A stretch of 64,000 nucleotides of DNA from Pontibacter sp. Tf4 (lineage in GTDB: Bacteria > Bacteroidota > Bacteroidia > Cytophagales > Hymenobacteraceae), in contig NZ_JACKZC010000002.1 in assembly GCF_014212495.1 (NCBI RefSeq), positions 519,469 through 583,468 of the forward strand, read 5' to 3'. Every line of letters starts with the position of its first letter. Position 1 is the first letter of the stretch. A program made the translations under genes and the position numbers. The notes beneath the pieces are model-generated. The model saw only the letters and a program-made list of their open reading frames with translations, did not search any database and had not been told where the DNA came from. Positions 52,645 through 60,771 of the stretch are shown here, piece by piece.

Positions 52645-53637
52645 ATGCCTGAATTAAAACTATACGACCCGTTCACAACCATGCAGTTTACAGACGAACA
52701 CTGCTTTTTGTGCGGCACAACTATAACTATACAACAACGCACTCCGGTTTTCGGAGAATGGATGCAGGACAAATACAACCTGCGCAACAAAGAACTGCTG
52801 ATGCTGGATAAAAGCGTTACCACGTTCGGCCAACTCACCATCCCCTGCTGCGACAACTGCCACACCAACCATATTCTGCCATTAGAGAAGGAAATAGAAA
52901 CTGCCGCTGAGAATGGTTATGAAGGCATCAGCTCTCTTGATCCGAAGCGCATTTTCCAGTGGATCGGAAAGATGTACTACGGCACACTGGTTACGGAACT
53001 GATAAAAGAAAAGGACCCGCTAATAATGCCGGAGAATCCGGTAAGTGAGAACCTGCAGATGCTGGGCAAGTTCAAGACCTTTTTACAGGTATTGCAGTCG
53101 TTGCGGGTGCCCATGGTGTTCTCCGATTTCCTGCCCTGTTCGATTTTTATTCTGCAGGTAGATCCCACTGAAGACGAACTGCCTTTTGAGTACCAGGACG
53201 AGCTGACAACGATGGCTTTCAGTATAAAGCTGGGGCCGGTGGTTATAGTTTGCAAACTGCTTGATAACGGAATTATCCGGAATGTACTGAGCAGGCTGTA
53301 TAAACTTACCGAAGGGCGCCAGTTACACCCGATTCAGGTAGCAGAATTTAAAGCACGTGTGTTTTATGCCGCTTACATCTTTAATGTGGTTCCGGATTAT
53401 TTCATCAGGCCAGGCAAGCCCGAAGATGAGCAGTTGGTGCTGGACAGTCTGATAGATGACATCACGAATGAAGTGTTTAATCCGTTTGAACCCTTGGCCT
53501 ATGCGCACATGCTGGAGGAAATGTGGAAGCCCTGGAGTATCAGGGAAAAGGAAATTCTGGAGAAACCGCAACAACCGCTCACCTTCCTGACTGATGAAAA
53601 CGGTGATTTAAAAACTATAAGCAGGTTTGAGAGATAA
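52645..53637 (+). CDS. Hypothetical protein with a Cys-rich putative zinc site
   Basis: A 330-residue soluble protein. Residues 15-80 contain two Cys pairs, CFLCGTTITIQ and CCDNCHTNHILPLEKE, a spacing like HNH or treble-clef zinc sites, although the HNH catalytic residues are not certain. The rest is mostly helical and acidic. I do not recognise the family. ATG 52645 gives MPELKLYDPF; a TTG 13 codons upstream overlaps the -7 box and is rejected. It is convergent with the SIMPL gene across a shared terminator. Confidence 0.7.
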   Translation: MPELKLYDPFTTMQFTDEHCFLCGTTITIQQRTPVFGEWMQDKYNLRNKELLMLDKSVTTFGQLTIPCCDNCHTNHILPLEKEIETAAENGYEGISSLDPKRIFQWIGKMYYGTLVTELIKEKDPLIMPENPVSENLQMLGKFKTFLQVLQSLRVPMVFSDFLPCSIFILQVDPTEDELPFEYQDELTTMAFSIKLGPVVIVCKLLDNGIIRNVLSRLYKLTEGRQLHPIQVAEFKARVFYAAYIFNVVPDYFIRPGKPEDEQLVLDSLIDDITNEVFNPFEPLAYAHMLEEMWKPWSIREKEILEKPQQPLTFLTDENGDLKTISRFER

Positions 53638-53640
53638 CAA

Positions 53641-53671
53641 TAAAGGCTTCCTGCTAACCAGGAAGCCTTTA
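53641..53671. terminator. Bidirectional terminator
   Basis: TAAAGGCTTCCTG / CAGGAAGCCTTTA, a 13-bp perfect stem with a five-base loop between convergent genes. Confidence 0.9.
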
Positions 53672-53713
53672 CTTTACATGGCTATAGTTGGCTCTTATGA
53701 CGCGCCTTATAGT

Positions 53714-54430
53714 TTAGTTTTCGATCACGAAGCTGACACTGACGTTTGACGTAATAATAACTTCGCCGCCGGCTATAGTTGGTCCTTCTGCTCCGGCACT
53801 GTCCATTGTTTTCATCATGGCAGCTTCGGCATACATAGGTACAGGTCTTCCGCCATTGGTGCTTTCGTTAATGCTATAAACGTTTCCTACTTTTGCGCCC
53901 AGCTCACCTGTAAGGGCTGTCGCTTTTTGTTTGGCATCCTGCACCGCCTTTTTACGGGCTTCCGCTCTGTACTTCTCCACATCCGATACCTTAAACTGTA
54001 CCCCTTCTACCCTATTTACGCCAGCTCCGTAAAGCCCCGACATCAGTTCATCAAACCTGTTAAGTTTGCGCACCAGTACGGTCATAGTTTTCTGAGCAGT
54101 ATAGGCATCCGGCGTAGTTCTGCCGTACTCTCCGTTGCTGTAGATCGGGTAAATGCTCATGTAAGATGTCTGGATATCCTTCTCACTTACACCTTGTTTT
54201 TTAAGATAAGAAATGATAGCAGCGGCTTTTGCATCAGCTTGTTTCCGGGCCTGCTCCAACGTTTTCTCCCGCACTTCCACGCCCATCTGCAGCATTACCT
54301 GGTCGGGCTGCACGCGCACTTCACCTACGCCGTTCACATTTACCAAAGGGGGCAACACCTGTTGCTGTGCCTGTGCCTGCATTAGTCCTGCTGTTAATAG
54401 TACCAACAGCATAAAGATTGTCTTTTTCAT
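53714..54430 (-). CDS. SIMPL-domain (DUF541) exported protein
   Basis: A 238-residue protein with a signal peptide (MKKTIFMLLVLLTAGLMQAQA) followed by a SIMPL domain: VNGVGEVRVQPDQVMLQMGVE, EARKKAVQDAKQKATALTGELGAKVGNVYSINE-type repeats, here KQADAKAAAIISYLKKQGV and RAEARKKAVQDAKQKATAL. Known SIMPL proteins are periplasmic and of poorly defined role. The gene has its own terminator downstream and lies about 150 bases from a small membrane protein. Confidence 0.85.
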   Translation of the reverse strand: MKKTIFMLLVLLTAGLMQAQAQQQVLPPLVNVNGVGEVRVQPDQVMLQMGVEVREKTLEQARKQADAKAAAIISYLKKQGVSEKDIQTSYMSIYPIYSNGEYGRTTPDAYTAQKTMTVLVRKLNRFDELMSGLYGAGVNRVEGVQFKVSDVEKYRAEARKKAVQDAKQKATALTGELGAKVGNVYSINESTNGGRPVPMYAEAAMMKTMDSAGAEGPTIAGGEVIITSNVSVSFVIEN

Positions 54431-54530
54431 GATCAGATAGTTTTAAATTGTACTTGGTTAGTATAGATAGTTTTTTACTATATAGGCTGATGTTATCAAA
54501 TGTTATACCACAAATCTATAGTTCATAAAA

Positions 54531-54565
54531 TAAAAAAGCCTTCACCGGGTAGGAGAAGGCTTCTG
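54531..54565 (-). terminator. Terminator after the small membrane protein gene
   Basis: AAGCCTTC / GAAGGCTT with an eleven-base loop and a minus-strand T run. Confidence 0.75.
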
Positions 54566-54581
54566 ATTATTTCTGCTTCAG

Positions 54582-54902
54582 TTATTCCGAAGCGTATTCA
54601 TATTCATCTTCCATGTTATAGCGGGCCAGCAGCACGGCGCCAATAGTAAGTGCTCCGGCCATCAGAATGAGTTGTGTGGTAGATAATTTGCGCGAGGCAC
54701 GCACGATAATATTACCCACATCTTGCAGCAAATCTGGCAGCTTTTCATGATTACCCTGCAGCACATGCAGCGCCGATTCCACTGTTTTCGACATATCCTG
54801 AGGTTGCAGGATTTTCAGCACACTGTCTTCTGACTTGTTCTGTTTATTGCTGCTATTTTCTTTGCTGCTGTTATTCTGTTTTTCTTTTGATTCGTTTTCC
54901 AT
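54582..54902 (-). CDS. Small membrane-anchored hypothetical protein
   Basis: A 106-residue protein with a low-complexity N-terminus rich in Asn, Lys and Ser (KEKQNNSSKENSSNKQNK), a middle part with VLKILQPQDMSKTVESALHV, and one C-terminal membrane helix (LSTTQLILMAGALTIGAVLLA). Probably an inner-membrane anchored protein with a disordered cytoplasmic head. I know no close family. It could belong with the next small gene upstream (54962-55234) on the same strand; the gap is 59 bases. Confidence 0.65.
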   Translation of the reverse strand: MENESKEKQNNSSKENSSNKQNKSEDSVLKILQPQDMSKTVESALHVLQGNHEKLPDLLQDVGNIIVRASRKLSTTQLILMAGALTIGAVLLARYNMEDEYEYASE

Positions 54903-54961
54903 AGTTCTGTGTAGTTCTTCAGTGTTATTTTATAGTTATACGCACTAAGCGGGCACAACAG

Positions 54962-55234
54962 TTAGGCCGTTCTGCCGCCATATTCTTCCACCATCTGGGT
55001 CATACGTTGCACCAGGCTATTCTCGTTCACCATCATACTGGCCGGAAACCCAACACTCAGTTCGTTTATTTCCAGGCTCTGCTGATCGGGGTTATAGTTG
55101 TAGCGGGCTTTAACACCTTTTTCGTTTATGTTGCCTTCGTTGCCCTCCAGCGTTAAGCCTAATTGCTTAAGCTTATCTCGCAGCTGGTTAAACGCATCCG
55201 GGCTTACACTTGTAAAATGCACTTGCTTTGACAT
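54962..55234 (-). CDS. Small hypothetical protein
   Basis: A 90-residue soluble protein starting at ATG 55234 (MSKQVHFTSVSPDAFNQL); the open frame reaches 55258 but that part is unconserved. It has a beta-rich region (ARYNYNPDQQSLEINELSVGF) between two helices. No known motif. It is the last gene before tRNA-Glu on the core chromosome side. Confidence 0.6.
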   Translation of the reverse strand: MSKQVHFTSVSPDAFNQLRDKLKQLGLTLEGNEGNINEKGVKARYNYNPDQQSLEINELSVGFPASMMVNENSLVQRMTQMVEEYGGRTA

Positions 55235-55369
55235 ATGATTCTGTTCTTTTAAATACATTGTAAAACTACACTAACGCTACATTTTATCTATTGGTTAAGC
55301 CTTAAAACTATAGTTAAAGCTGAAAAATGAGTTTTATTCGCAAATTTTCTGATTTTTACTCGCCTGGGC

Positions 55370-55400
55370 TTTGCAATTTTAAAACACTCTCCTATCTTTG
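55370..55400 (+). promoter_or_regulatory. Promoter of tRNA-Glu
   Basis: TTTG (55370-55373), 19 bases, then TATCTTTG (55393-55400): good matches to the Bacteroidota -33 and -7 boxes. The tRNA starts 21 bases later. Confidence 0.8.
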
Positions 55401-55421
55401 CACCCGCAATACAGCAAGAAC

Positions 55422-55493
55422 GGTCCGTTCGTCTAGGGGTTAGGACTCCAGATTTTCATTCTGGCAACAGGGGTTCGATTCCCCTACGGACTA
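55422..55493 (+). tRNA. tRNA-Glu(UUC)
   Basis: A complete cloverleaf: acceptor GGTCCGT pairing with ACGGACT (one G-U), a D arm around GTCTAGGGGTTAGGAC, anticodon stem CCAGA/TCTGG with loop TTTTCAT and anticodon TTC (Glu), and a T arm AGGGG-TTCGATT-CCCCT. The discriminator is A; the CCA end is not encoded. It is followed by a hairpin terminator and then an integrase gene, so the 3' half is the likely attachment site of the adjoining element. Confidence 0.95.
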
Positions 55494-55516
55494 CAAGTTA
55501 TCAATCTAAAATCAGC

Positions 55517-55551
55517 AAAAAGCCTGCAAATCGAGTGTTTGCAGGCTTTTT
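55517..55551 (+). terminator. Terminator of tRNA-Glu
   Basis: AAAAAGCCTGCAAA / TTTGCAGGCTTTTT with a seven-base loop, 24 bases after the tRNA. Confidence 0.88.
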
Positions 55552-55602
55552 GCATTTTGGGACCTACCGGATTATTCTTCTTTTCCCGATAAAAAGGAGC
55601 GC

Positions 55603-55696
55603 GATTCGGTGCGTCATTTTTGACTCTCTTTATTGACTCACCGAATCCGGCGTATCTTCTTGACGCACAGCATGTACAGACACTGTACATCTTGAC
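55603..55696. other. Candidate recombinase-binding region at the integrase start
   Basis: Inverted repeat GATTCGGTGCGTCA (55603-55616) and TGACTCACCGAATC (55634-55647), 13 of 14 matching. Four TTGAC repeats at 55620, 55633, 55660 and 55692. A palindrome TGTACA-gacac-TGTACA at 55673-55689. All lie between the tRNA and the integrase, where integrase arm-type sites and excisionase sites would be expected. Confidence 0.45.
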
Positions 55697-55747
55697 TTTC
55701 GGCTGGCTGCAAGGCTAACTTTAATAACCTGTAAAGCCACATGAGCC

Positions 55748-56974
55748 ATGAGCAAGCGCATCCGTATTATCTTTTACCTCAAAAAACCAAAGCACTACAC
55801 AGCAGGCCCTGTTCCCATTTACCTGCGCATCACTGTTACCGGAAAAAGGGCTGAGATCTCCACCTCCAGGGAATGCGAGCCGCGCCGGTGGAATGCTGCT
55901 GCCGGGAGAGTTACCGGCACCCGCGAAACGGTACTTTCCCTGAACGCCTACCTGGACACGCTCCAGCAAAAAGTTTACGAATCCCACCGCCAGTTACTGG
56001 AACAGGGAAAAGAAGCCACTGCCAACCAGGTAAAGGCCGCTTATCTGGGCAAACAGGAAAAAGCCAGCACGCTCGTGGAAGTGCTGGAGAGGCACAACCA
56101 GCGGGTAGAATCCCTGCTAGACTCGGAATACTCCCCTTCCACCCTGAAAAGCTATAAAACATCTTTATACCACCTACAGCAATTCCTGTTAAGCAGGTAC
56201 GGAGTAAAAGATGTGGACCTGAAAAAAGTGGACTACAGTTTTGTCTCCGACTATGACTTTTATCTGAGAGGTACCTGCGGCTGCTCCAACAACTCTACCC
56301 TCAAGTACATCAAGCTCCTGAAGAAAGTAATCAGCGAATGTCTGCACCAGGGCCTGCTTGAGAAAGATCCCTTCCTGCACTACAGAGGAAAGGTAAAGCA
56401 GCTGGAGCGGGTCTACCTGACAGAAGAAGAACTGGAGAAGATAGCTTCCAAGGAAATGGTCACCGATCGGCTCAGCCAGGTGAGGGACATCTTCCTGTTC
56501 TGCTGTCTGACAGGCCTTTCCTATGCAGACGTGCAGCAGCTCACCTGGGAGCATATCATCAAGGGAGTGGATGGAGAACAGTGGCTTTCTGTACACCGGC
56601 AGAAGACCGGCACCCCTACCCGCCTGCCCCTGTTGCCTGCCGCCTTACGTTTGCTTGAAATCTACCGGCAGCACCCGCAGTGCCTCTACCAGAACCGCCT
56701 GCTACCCGTGCTGAGCAACCAGAAGATGAACGCCTACCTAAAGGAGATCATGGACGTGTGCGGCATCTTAAAGACAGTCACTTTCCATACTGCCCGTCAT
56801 ACCTTTGCCACCACCGTTACACTTTTGAACGGGGTGCCCATGGAGAGCGTCTCGAAAATGCTCGGACATACATCCATCAAGACTACCCAGCACTATGCCA
56901 AGGTGCTGGATTTAAAGATCAGCCAGGACATGCAACTACTAAGAAGTAGATATACAGAACTAGTTAAAAGATGA
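55748..56974 (+). CDS. Tyrosine recombinase (Bacteroidota-type integrase)
   Basis: A 408-residue site-specific recombinase with the N-terminal arm-binding and SAM-like domains (residues 1-210) and a catalytic domain. Visible active-site residues: K286 (HRQKTG), H347 and R350 in HTARHTF, H374 in MLGHTS and nucleophile Y383 in HYAKV. The first Arg of the usual RKHRHY set is Ser258 (TGLSYADVQ), as in the CTnDOT integrase of Bacteroides. The gene lies 254 bases after tRNA-Glu and reads away from it, typical of an integrative element. Base composition is near that of the core, unlike the following genes. Confidence 0.95.
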   Translation: MSKRIRIIFYLKKPKHYTAGPVPIYLRITVTGKRAEISTSRECEPRRWNAAAGRVTGTRETVLSLNAYLDTLQQKVYESHRQLLEQGKEATANQVKAAYLGKQEKASTLVEVLERHNQRVESLLDSEYSPSTLKSYKTSLYHLQQFLLSRYGVKDVDLKKVDYSFVSDYDFYLRGTCGCSNNSTLKYIKLLKKVISECLHQGLLEKDPFLHYRGKVKQLERVYLTEEELEKIASKEMVTDRLSQVRDIFLFCCLTGLSYADVQQLTWEHIIKGVDGEQWLSVHRQKTGTPTRLPLLPAALRLLEIYRQHPQCLYQNRLLPVLSNQKMNAYLKEIMDVCGILKTVTFHTARHTFATTVTLLNGVPMESVSKMLGHTSIKTTQHYAKVLDLKISQDMQLLRSRYTELVKR

Positions 56975-57012
56975 AATTTAAACGGCCTAAAAAATTATTT
57001 TGCTTTGCAAAA

Positions 57013-57065
57013 AAGTTTAAAGCAGTAGCAAGGAGCTTATTGTTCCTTGCTACTGCTTTAAACTT
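57013..57065. terminator. Strong bidirectional hairpin between integrase and ATPase genes
   Basis: A perfect 22-bp stem, AAGTTTAAAGCAGTAGCAAG extended by GA, with its complement TCCTTGCTACTGCTTTAAACTT and a nine-base loop. It lies between convergent genes. Confidence 0.85.
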
Positions 57066-57119
57066 ACCTTATAATTAGAGCTTCCATATAAGGGTTAAAA
57101 AATCATCCTTAAAATTATC

Positions 57120-60100
57120 CTAATGGACCTTAACTTTTCCGAATGACTCTAACTCTAGAAACTTAGAAGGGAAAAACTCAGAAGGAATCTTTTTCTGAAG
57201 TAAGTGGTGAAAGTTATCATCATGAGTTGAAATTATTACTTGCTTTCCATAATTGTAAACAATACTTCTAAGCAAATCTATCAATGACAAAACATTTATA
57301 CTATCCATAGATTGTACTGGGTCATCCATGAATATACAGTCAATTGGTGCACCTTTGTCATCAGTGGCATGTAAAGCTCTTGCCAAGAAAATGCTTAAGG
57401 AAAGTACATTTATCTGCGCTGAACTTAGGTATAGAATAGGAGCGTACTCTTCATTACCATTTTTCTCCTTAATTCTAATATATAGGCAGCCTTTATTTCC
57501 ACTAAGATCTGGATGAAAACTTATTTCTTTATAATCAGGATGAGGGTCAATCCGCTGGTATATATCATTAATGAGTTTTTCCTGAAAAAAATCTTTTATA
57601 TAGCTAACAAGTTTCTCGGAGACAACTCTTTTACATTCCTCTAAATCTTTAGCAACTTCTGTAAGTTGCCTAATTTTCTCATTAATATTTTTCAACTCAA
57701 TTGTTAAAGCTGATGCTTCTAAGTAATGCTCAATATGAGTAGAGTAACCTTCTAGATTCTCGGCTGCAATAATGTGCTCATTCAATTGTTGGACTTTATT
57801 CTTATACTGTACCAGTTTACTCTCTAAGTGCTGTCCCAGTTTTTCTTTATCTACAAAGGAAATTCCATGTTTCCTAAGGGTTTGTTCATAAGTTTGAATA
57901 TTTACTTGGCAGTCTAATATTTGGGACTTAAGTTCACTGATAGAAGTTTCCACTTCGAACTGCTTATACTTTGAGAGTTCATCCTCATACTCGTTAAACT
58001 TTGTGTTTAATTCTTTAAGAGTATTTTCTGTGAGCGTGATTCTTTCCTTAATCGAAGCTTTGTATGATTGGATGTTGACTTTTGTTACTCCGTTTAATTC
58101 ACTATTCTTACTGGTATGATCTAATATCAGTTGAAAAACATCTTCATTTTCTAACTCTCTAATTTTTGAAGTAAGCAGTTCCACATTTAGGGCAAACTTT
58201 TCTATTTCTCCTAGGGTACTTATTCTTTTACCTTTCTCTTCTTCTAACATTACTGTTAGCTGATTTATTTTAAGCTCTAAATCTTTTTTAGCAATCCTAA
58301 GACTCTCATTTTTAAAAACAAAGCCTTTTTGAAAGTATTGAAATAAGTTGTTAAAATGGGGCTCTTGTGATTTCCATTCTTCAGCCGTAACTCTTTGGCG
58401 GTCACGTATTAAATCAATTGATTGAATAGCCCTATGTCTCGCGTTTTGTAAAGTTGTTTTTCTACCTGACAGGCTATTCTTTATAAGTTCATTTATCTTA
58501 TCCTCTTCTATCTTAAGCTTAAATAGTCTACTCTGATATTCAGCTTCATCCTTAGCGAGAGAATCTTTGTCATTTGAAAGAGTGTTATTCCTTTCTATTG
58601 CCTGTAGAAGTTCATTTTTGTCCTTAAAATGATCATTTCCACAAAGGGGACATGATTTATCCTTTAATTCTTGAATAACTTGTCTACCAAAAGATAAGAG
58701 CTCTACAATATTTTTCTCTAATATGCTTAGCTGTTTCTTTTTCTGGGTGCAGCTTTCAAGTGAAATTTTGATAGCTTGTTGCTCTTGAATATTGCTTTCC
58801 AATCTGCTTAATTCAGGACTAACTAAGGCTACGACTCTCCTGTAATCTTTAAGGTTAGAATGATTAGAAGTTAGAGCTTTTTCGAAATGCTGTACTTCCA
58901 ACAGCTCTTCGTCAATTCCTGATATTTCGTAGTTAATTAGTTGGATCTCCTCCTCACTAGCTTTCTCTGACTTCTCAATTTTTTCTTTGCTTTCGATAAG
59001 CTTTTGGTATTTACTAAACTGTGCTTCTAAGACTTCTAGCTCAGAAGCAACATTGGATAACTTCTCATTGTGCTGTTCCAACTGCATTTCAATAGTTGTG
59101 ATTGTGCTTGAAATAGTTGGAATTTCATTTTTCTTTTCGTTTTGCTTTTTAAGTAGCTTCTGGTGTTGCTCTTTGAACTCGTCTTTTTTATCTGATAATA
59201 TAAAATATTGAGGAAAAACATCGTTAATAGCTTGAAGCTGTTCCTGAAGTTTGTTTAGATGTAAACCCTCTCGTTCAAGTTTTACTTTTAGCTCATGAAG
59301 TTTCACGAATGCATGGAGAGTTGCATCAAGATTTTTTACATTCTCAGACAACTTTTTGAGTGTATAATGCTGGGAAAGGTGAGCAGGAAAATTATTAAAT
59401 AAATCATTTAATCCTTCTAATTCAGCTAGTGCTGTTTCCTTGCTAAATGACAATGATTTCTTAAGTGTCTTAACTTCTTGAATAAATGAAGCTACACTAC
59501 TTATAGAAAGATCAGGTAAGTTTTGATGATGTTTTCTAAGCTCAGCAATTAGGAAATTTACCTTCTCAATTACTTCTTCTTCAACAGTCCTACTCTTAAA
59601 CCTTTTTTCTAATTCTTTAGCCCTGCCGTTTAAACTTTCAATATGGTTAGAGTTCTCCCGAAGCAGGGAAACAATGTTCTTAAAATACTTTTCTAACCTC
59701 TCATCCCCAAAATGTTTGGAAAATTGTTCGTATCGGCAATCTGGTTCTTCCGTTCTTAAGAATGCATTTATACCCTCTTGGGAAAGTATTACCCTTTGAA
59801 AAAATTCATTCCTAAGCTTACTTCTTTCCCCGGTAAAGTAATAGTCACTTTTTGTATTGCCATTAACTTGCACCGATTGATTGGTAAAAGGCTGGCCATC
59901 TAAAGGATGAATAGTAACCGTTGCATTAAGCTTGTCTGAGGCTTCTCTATTTTTAAGAACGAATTGACCTGATGCATTTTGTTTCTCAACTAGTCCCTCT
60001 TCTTCTAACCAATCAAGACGCTGTACCCTGTTCGTTATTCCCCATTCAATAGCATCATAAAAAGACGATTTTCCAAAACCATTAGGAGCATATATTGATA

Positions 60101-60203
60101 CGAGATTTGCCACTTCCCCGCCTACTAGTGAAAAGTCGAAAGTCCCTTGTTCCTTATTTTTATAAGCCCTAAAAGCGTCAATTTCTATTTTCTTAATCTT
60201 CAT
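57120..60203 (-). CDS. Lamassu/ABC-3C SMC-like ATPase (LmuB-type)
   Basis: A 1027-residue SMC/Rad50-like ABC ATPase. The N-terminal Walker A is PNGFGKSS (residues 40-47). Two long coiled-coil arms flank a zinc-hook-like CPLC (C518-C521, in KSCPLCGND). The C-terminal half has signature LSSAQINVLSLSIFLA, Walker B CIFMDDP (about 956-962) and H-loop ISTHDDNF. In Lamassu/ABC-three-component systems this subunit senses invading DNA, and the effectors are unleashed. It is the last gene of a four-gene minus-strand operon and overlaps the middle component by 11 bases. Its AT-rich DNA and lack of the AACTATAG motif mark it as acquired. A Rad50-like or AAA_15-type relation cannot be excluded from the ATPase alone. 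Confidence 0.9.
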   Translation of the reverse strand: MKIKKIEIDAFRAYKNKEQGTFDFSLVGGEVANLVSIYAPNGFGKSSFYDAIEWGITNRVQRLDWLEEEGLVEKQNASGQFVLKNREASDKLNATVTIHPLDGQPFTNQSVQVNGNTKSDYYFTGERSKLRNEFFQRVILSQEGINAFLRTEEPDCRYEQFSKHFGDERLEKYFKNIVSLLRENSNHIESLNGRAKELEKRFKSRTVEEEVIEKVNFLIAELRKHHQNLPDLSISSVASFIQEVKTLKKSLSFSKETALAELEGLNDLFNNFPAHLSQHYTLKKLSENVKNLDATLHAFVKLHELKVKLEREGLHLNKLQEQLQAINDVFPQYFILSDKKDEFKEQHQKLLKKQNEKKNEIPTISSTITTIEMQLEQHNEKLSNVASELEVLEAQFSKYQKLIESKEKIEKSEKASEEEIQLINYEISGIDEELLEVQHFEKALTSNHSNLKDYRRVVALVSPELSRLESNIQEQQAIKISLESCTQKKKQLSILEKNIVELLSFGRQVIQELKDKSCPLCGNDHFKDKNELLQAIERNNTLSNDKDSLAKDEAEYQSRLFKLKIEEDKINELIKNSLSGRKTTLQNARHRAIQSIDLIRDRQRVTAEEWKSQEPHFNNLFQYFQKGFVFKNESLRIAKKDLELKINQLTVMLEEEKGKRISTLGEIEKFALNVELLTSKIRELENEDVFQLILDHTSKNSELNGVTKVNIQSYKASIKERITLTENTLKELNTKFNEYEDELSKYKQFEVETSISELKSQILDCQVNIQTYEQTLRKHGISFVDKEKLGQHLESKLVQYKNKVQQLNEHIIAAENLEGYSTHIEHYLEASALTIELKNINEKIRQLTEVAKDLEECKRVVSEKLVSYIKDFFQEKLINDIYQRIDPHPDYKEISFHPDLSGNKGCLYIRIKEKNGNEEYAPILYLSSAQINVLSLSIFLARALHATDDKGAPIDCIFMDDPVQSMDSINVLSLIDLLRSIVYNYGKQVIISTHDDNFHHLLQKKIPSEFFPSKFLELESFGKVKVH

Positions 60204-60771
60204 AATTATACTTGGCTAAAAGATCTTTATAGGCGTTTTGTCTTGATATTTTGTCTAAACTTTTATCGCTTCTAGGATCAAGATTATATAAGTTGATAAT
60301 AGGTGCTAACTTTTGTGGTAAAATTTTTTCGTGATTTCCGTCAGATTTATCAATATTGTTTAATCGCTTTAAATCAACATTGAAAATCTTGTTTGAAATT
60401 ATATTCTCTATCTGATTTTCAAGTTCAGGCGCATCGTATGTATGAAAATTTTCTACCACAATTTTGCGACATGAAAATTTATCGTTTTCTACCTTATATT
60501 TCAGGTGTTTAGAAACCGGTTCATACACAAAGAAAAGTAGATACAAATTCCAACGTTCAAATTCTGAGGCTAACTCATCATCCAAAAAAACAGGTATAGA
60601 GCTATTGATCTTCTCCCAATTATCTTCCAACTCTCCAGAGTCACTCATACATACCGTAACTACATGGCTCTTAAAGGACTCACTCCAAAGAACTTCCCAG
60701 TGCAAGAAATAAAAAGGATATGTCTCACTTACTTTTTCTAGATGGCTACTTTTCAATTTTAATGCTCTCAT
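60193..60771 (-). CDS. Lamassu/ABC-3C middle component (LmuC-type)
   Basis: A 192-residue protein between the protease and ATPase genes. It has no catalytic motif. Its mixed alpha/beta composition and a block near FFVYEPVSKHLKYKVENDKF followed by SCRKIVVENF fit the small middle components of ABC-three-component systems, which link ATPase and effector. ATG 60771 is preferred; TTG 60777 is two codons upstream. Its start overlaps the protease gene's end by 26 bases. The assignment depends on gene order, so it is less certain than its neighbours. Confidence 0.7.
   Translation of the reverse strand: MRALKLKSSHLEKVSETYPFYFLHWEVLWSESFKSHVVTVCMSDSGELEDNWEKINSSIPVFLDDELASEFERWNLYLLFFVYEPVSKHLKYKVENDKFSCRKIVVENFHTYDAPELENQIENIISNKIFNVDLKRLNNIDKSDGNHEKILPQKLAPIINLYNLDPRSDKSLDKISRQNAYKDLLAKYNYED

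Noticed and set aside
57120..60203. Rad50 or RecN DNA-repair protein
   Set aside because: The CPLC hook and SMC motifs fit, but it has no Mre11 partner, and the protease, hydrolase and middle component in one operon favour a defence system.
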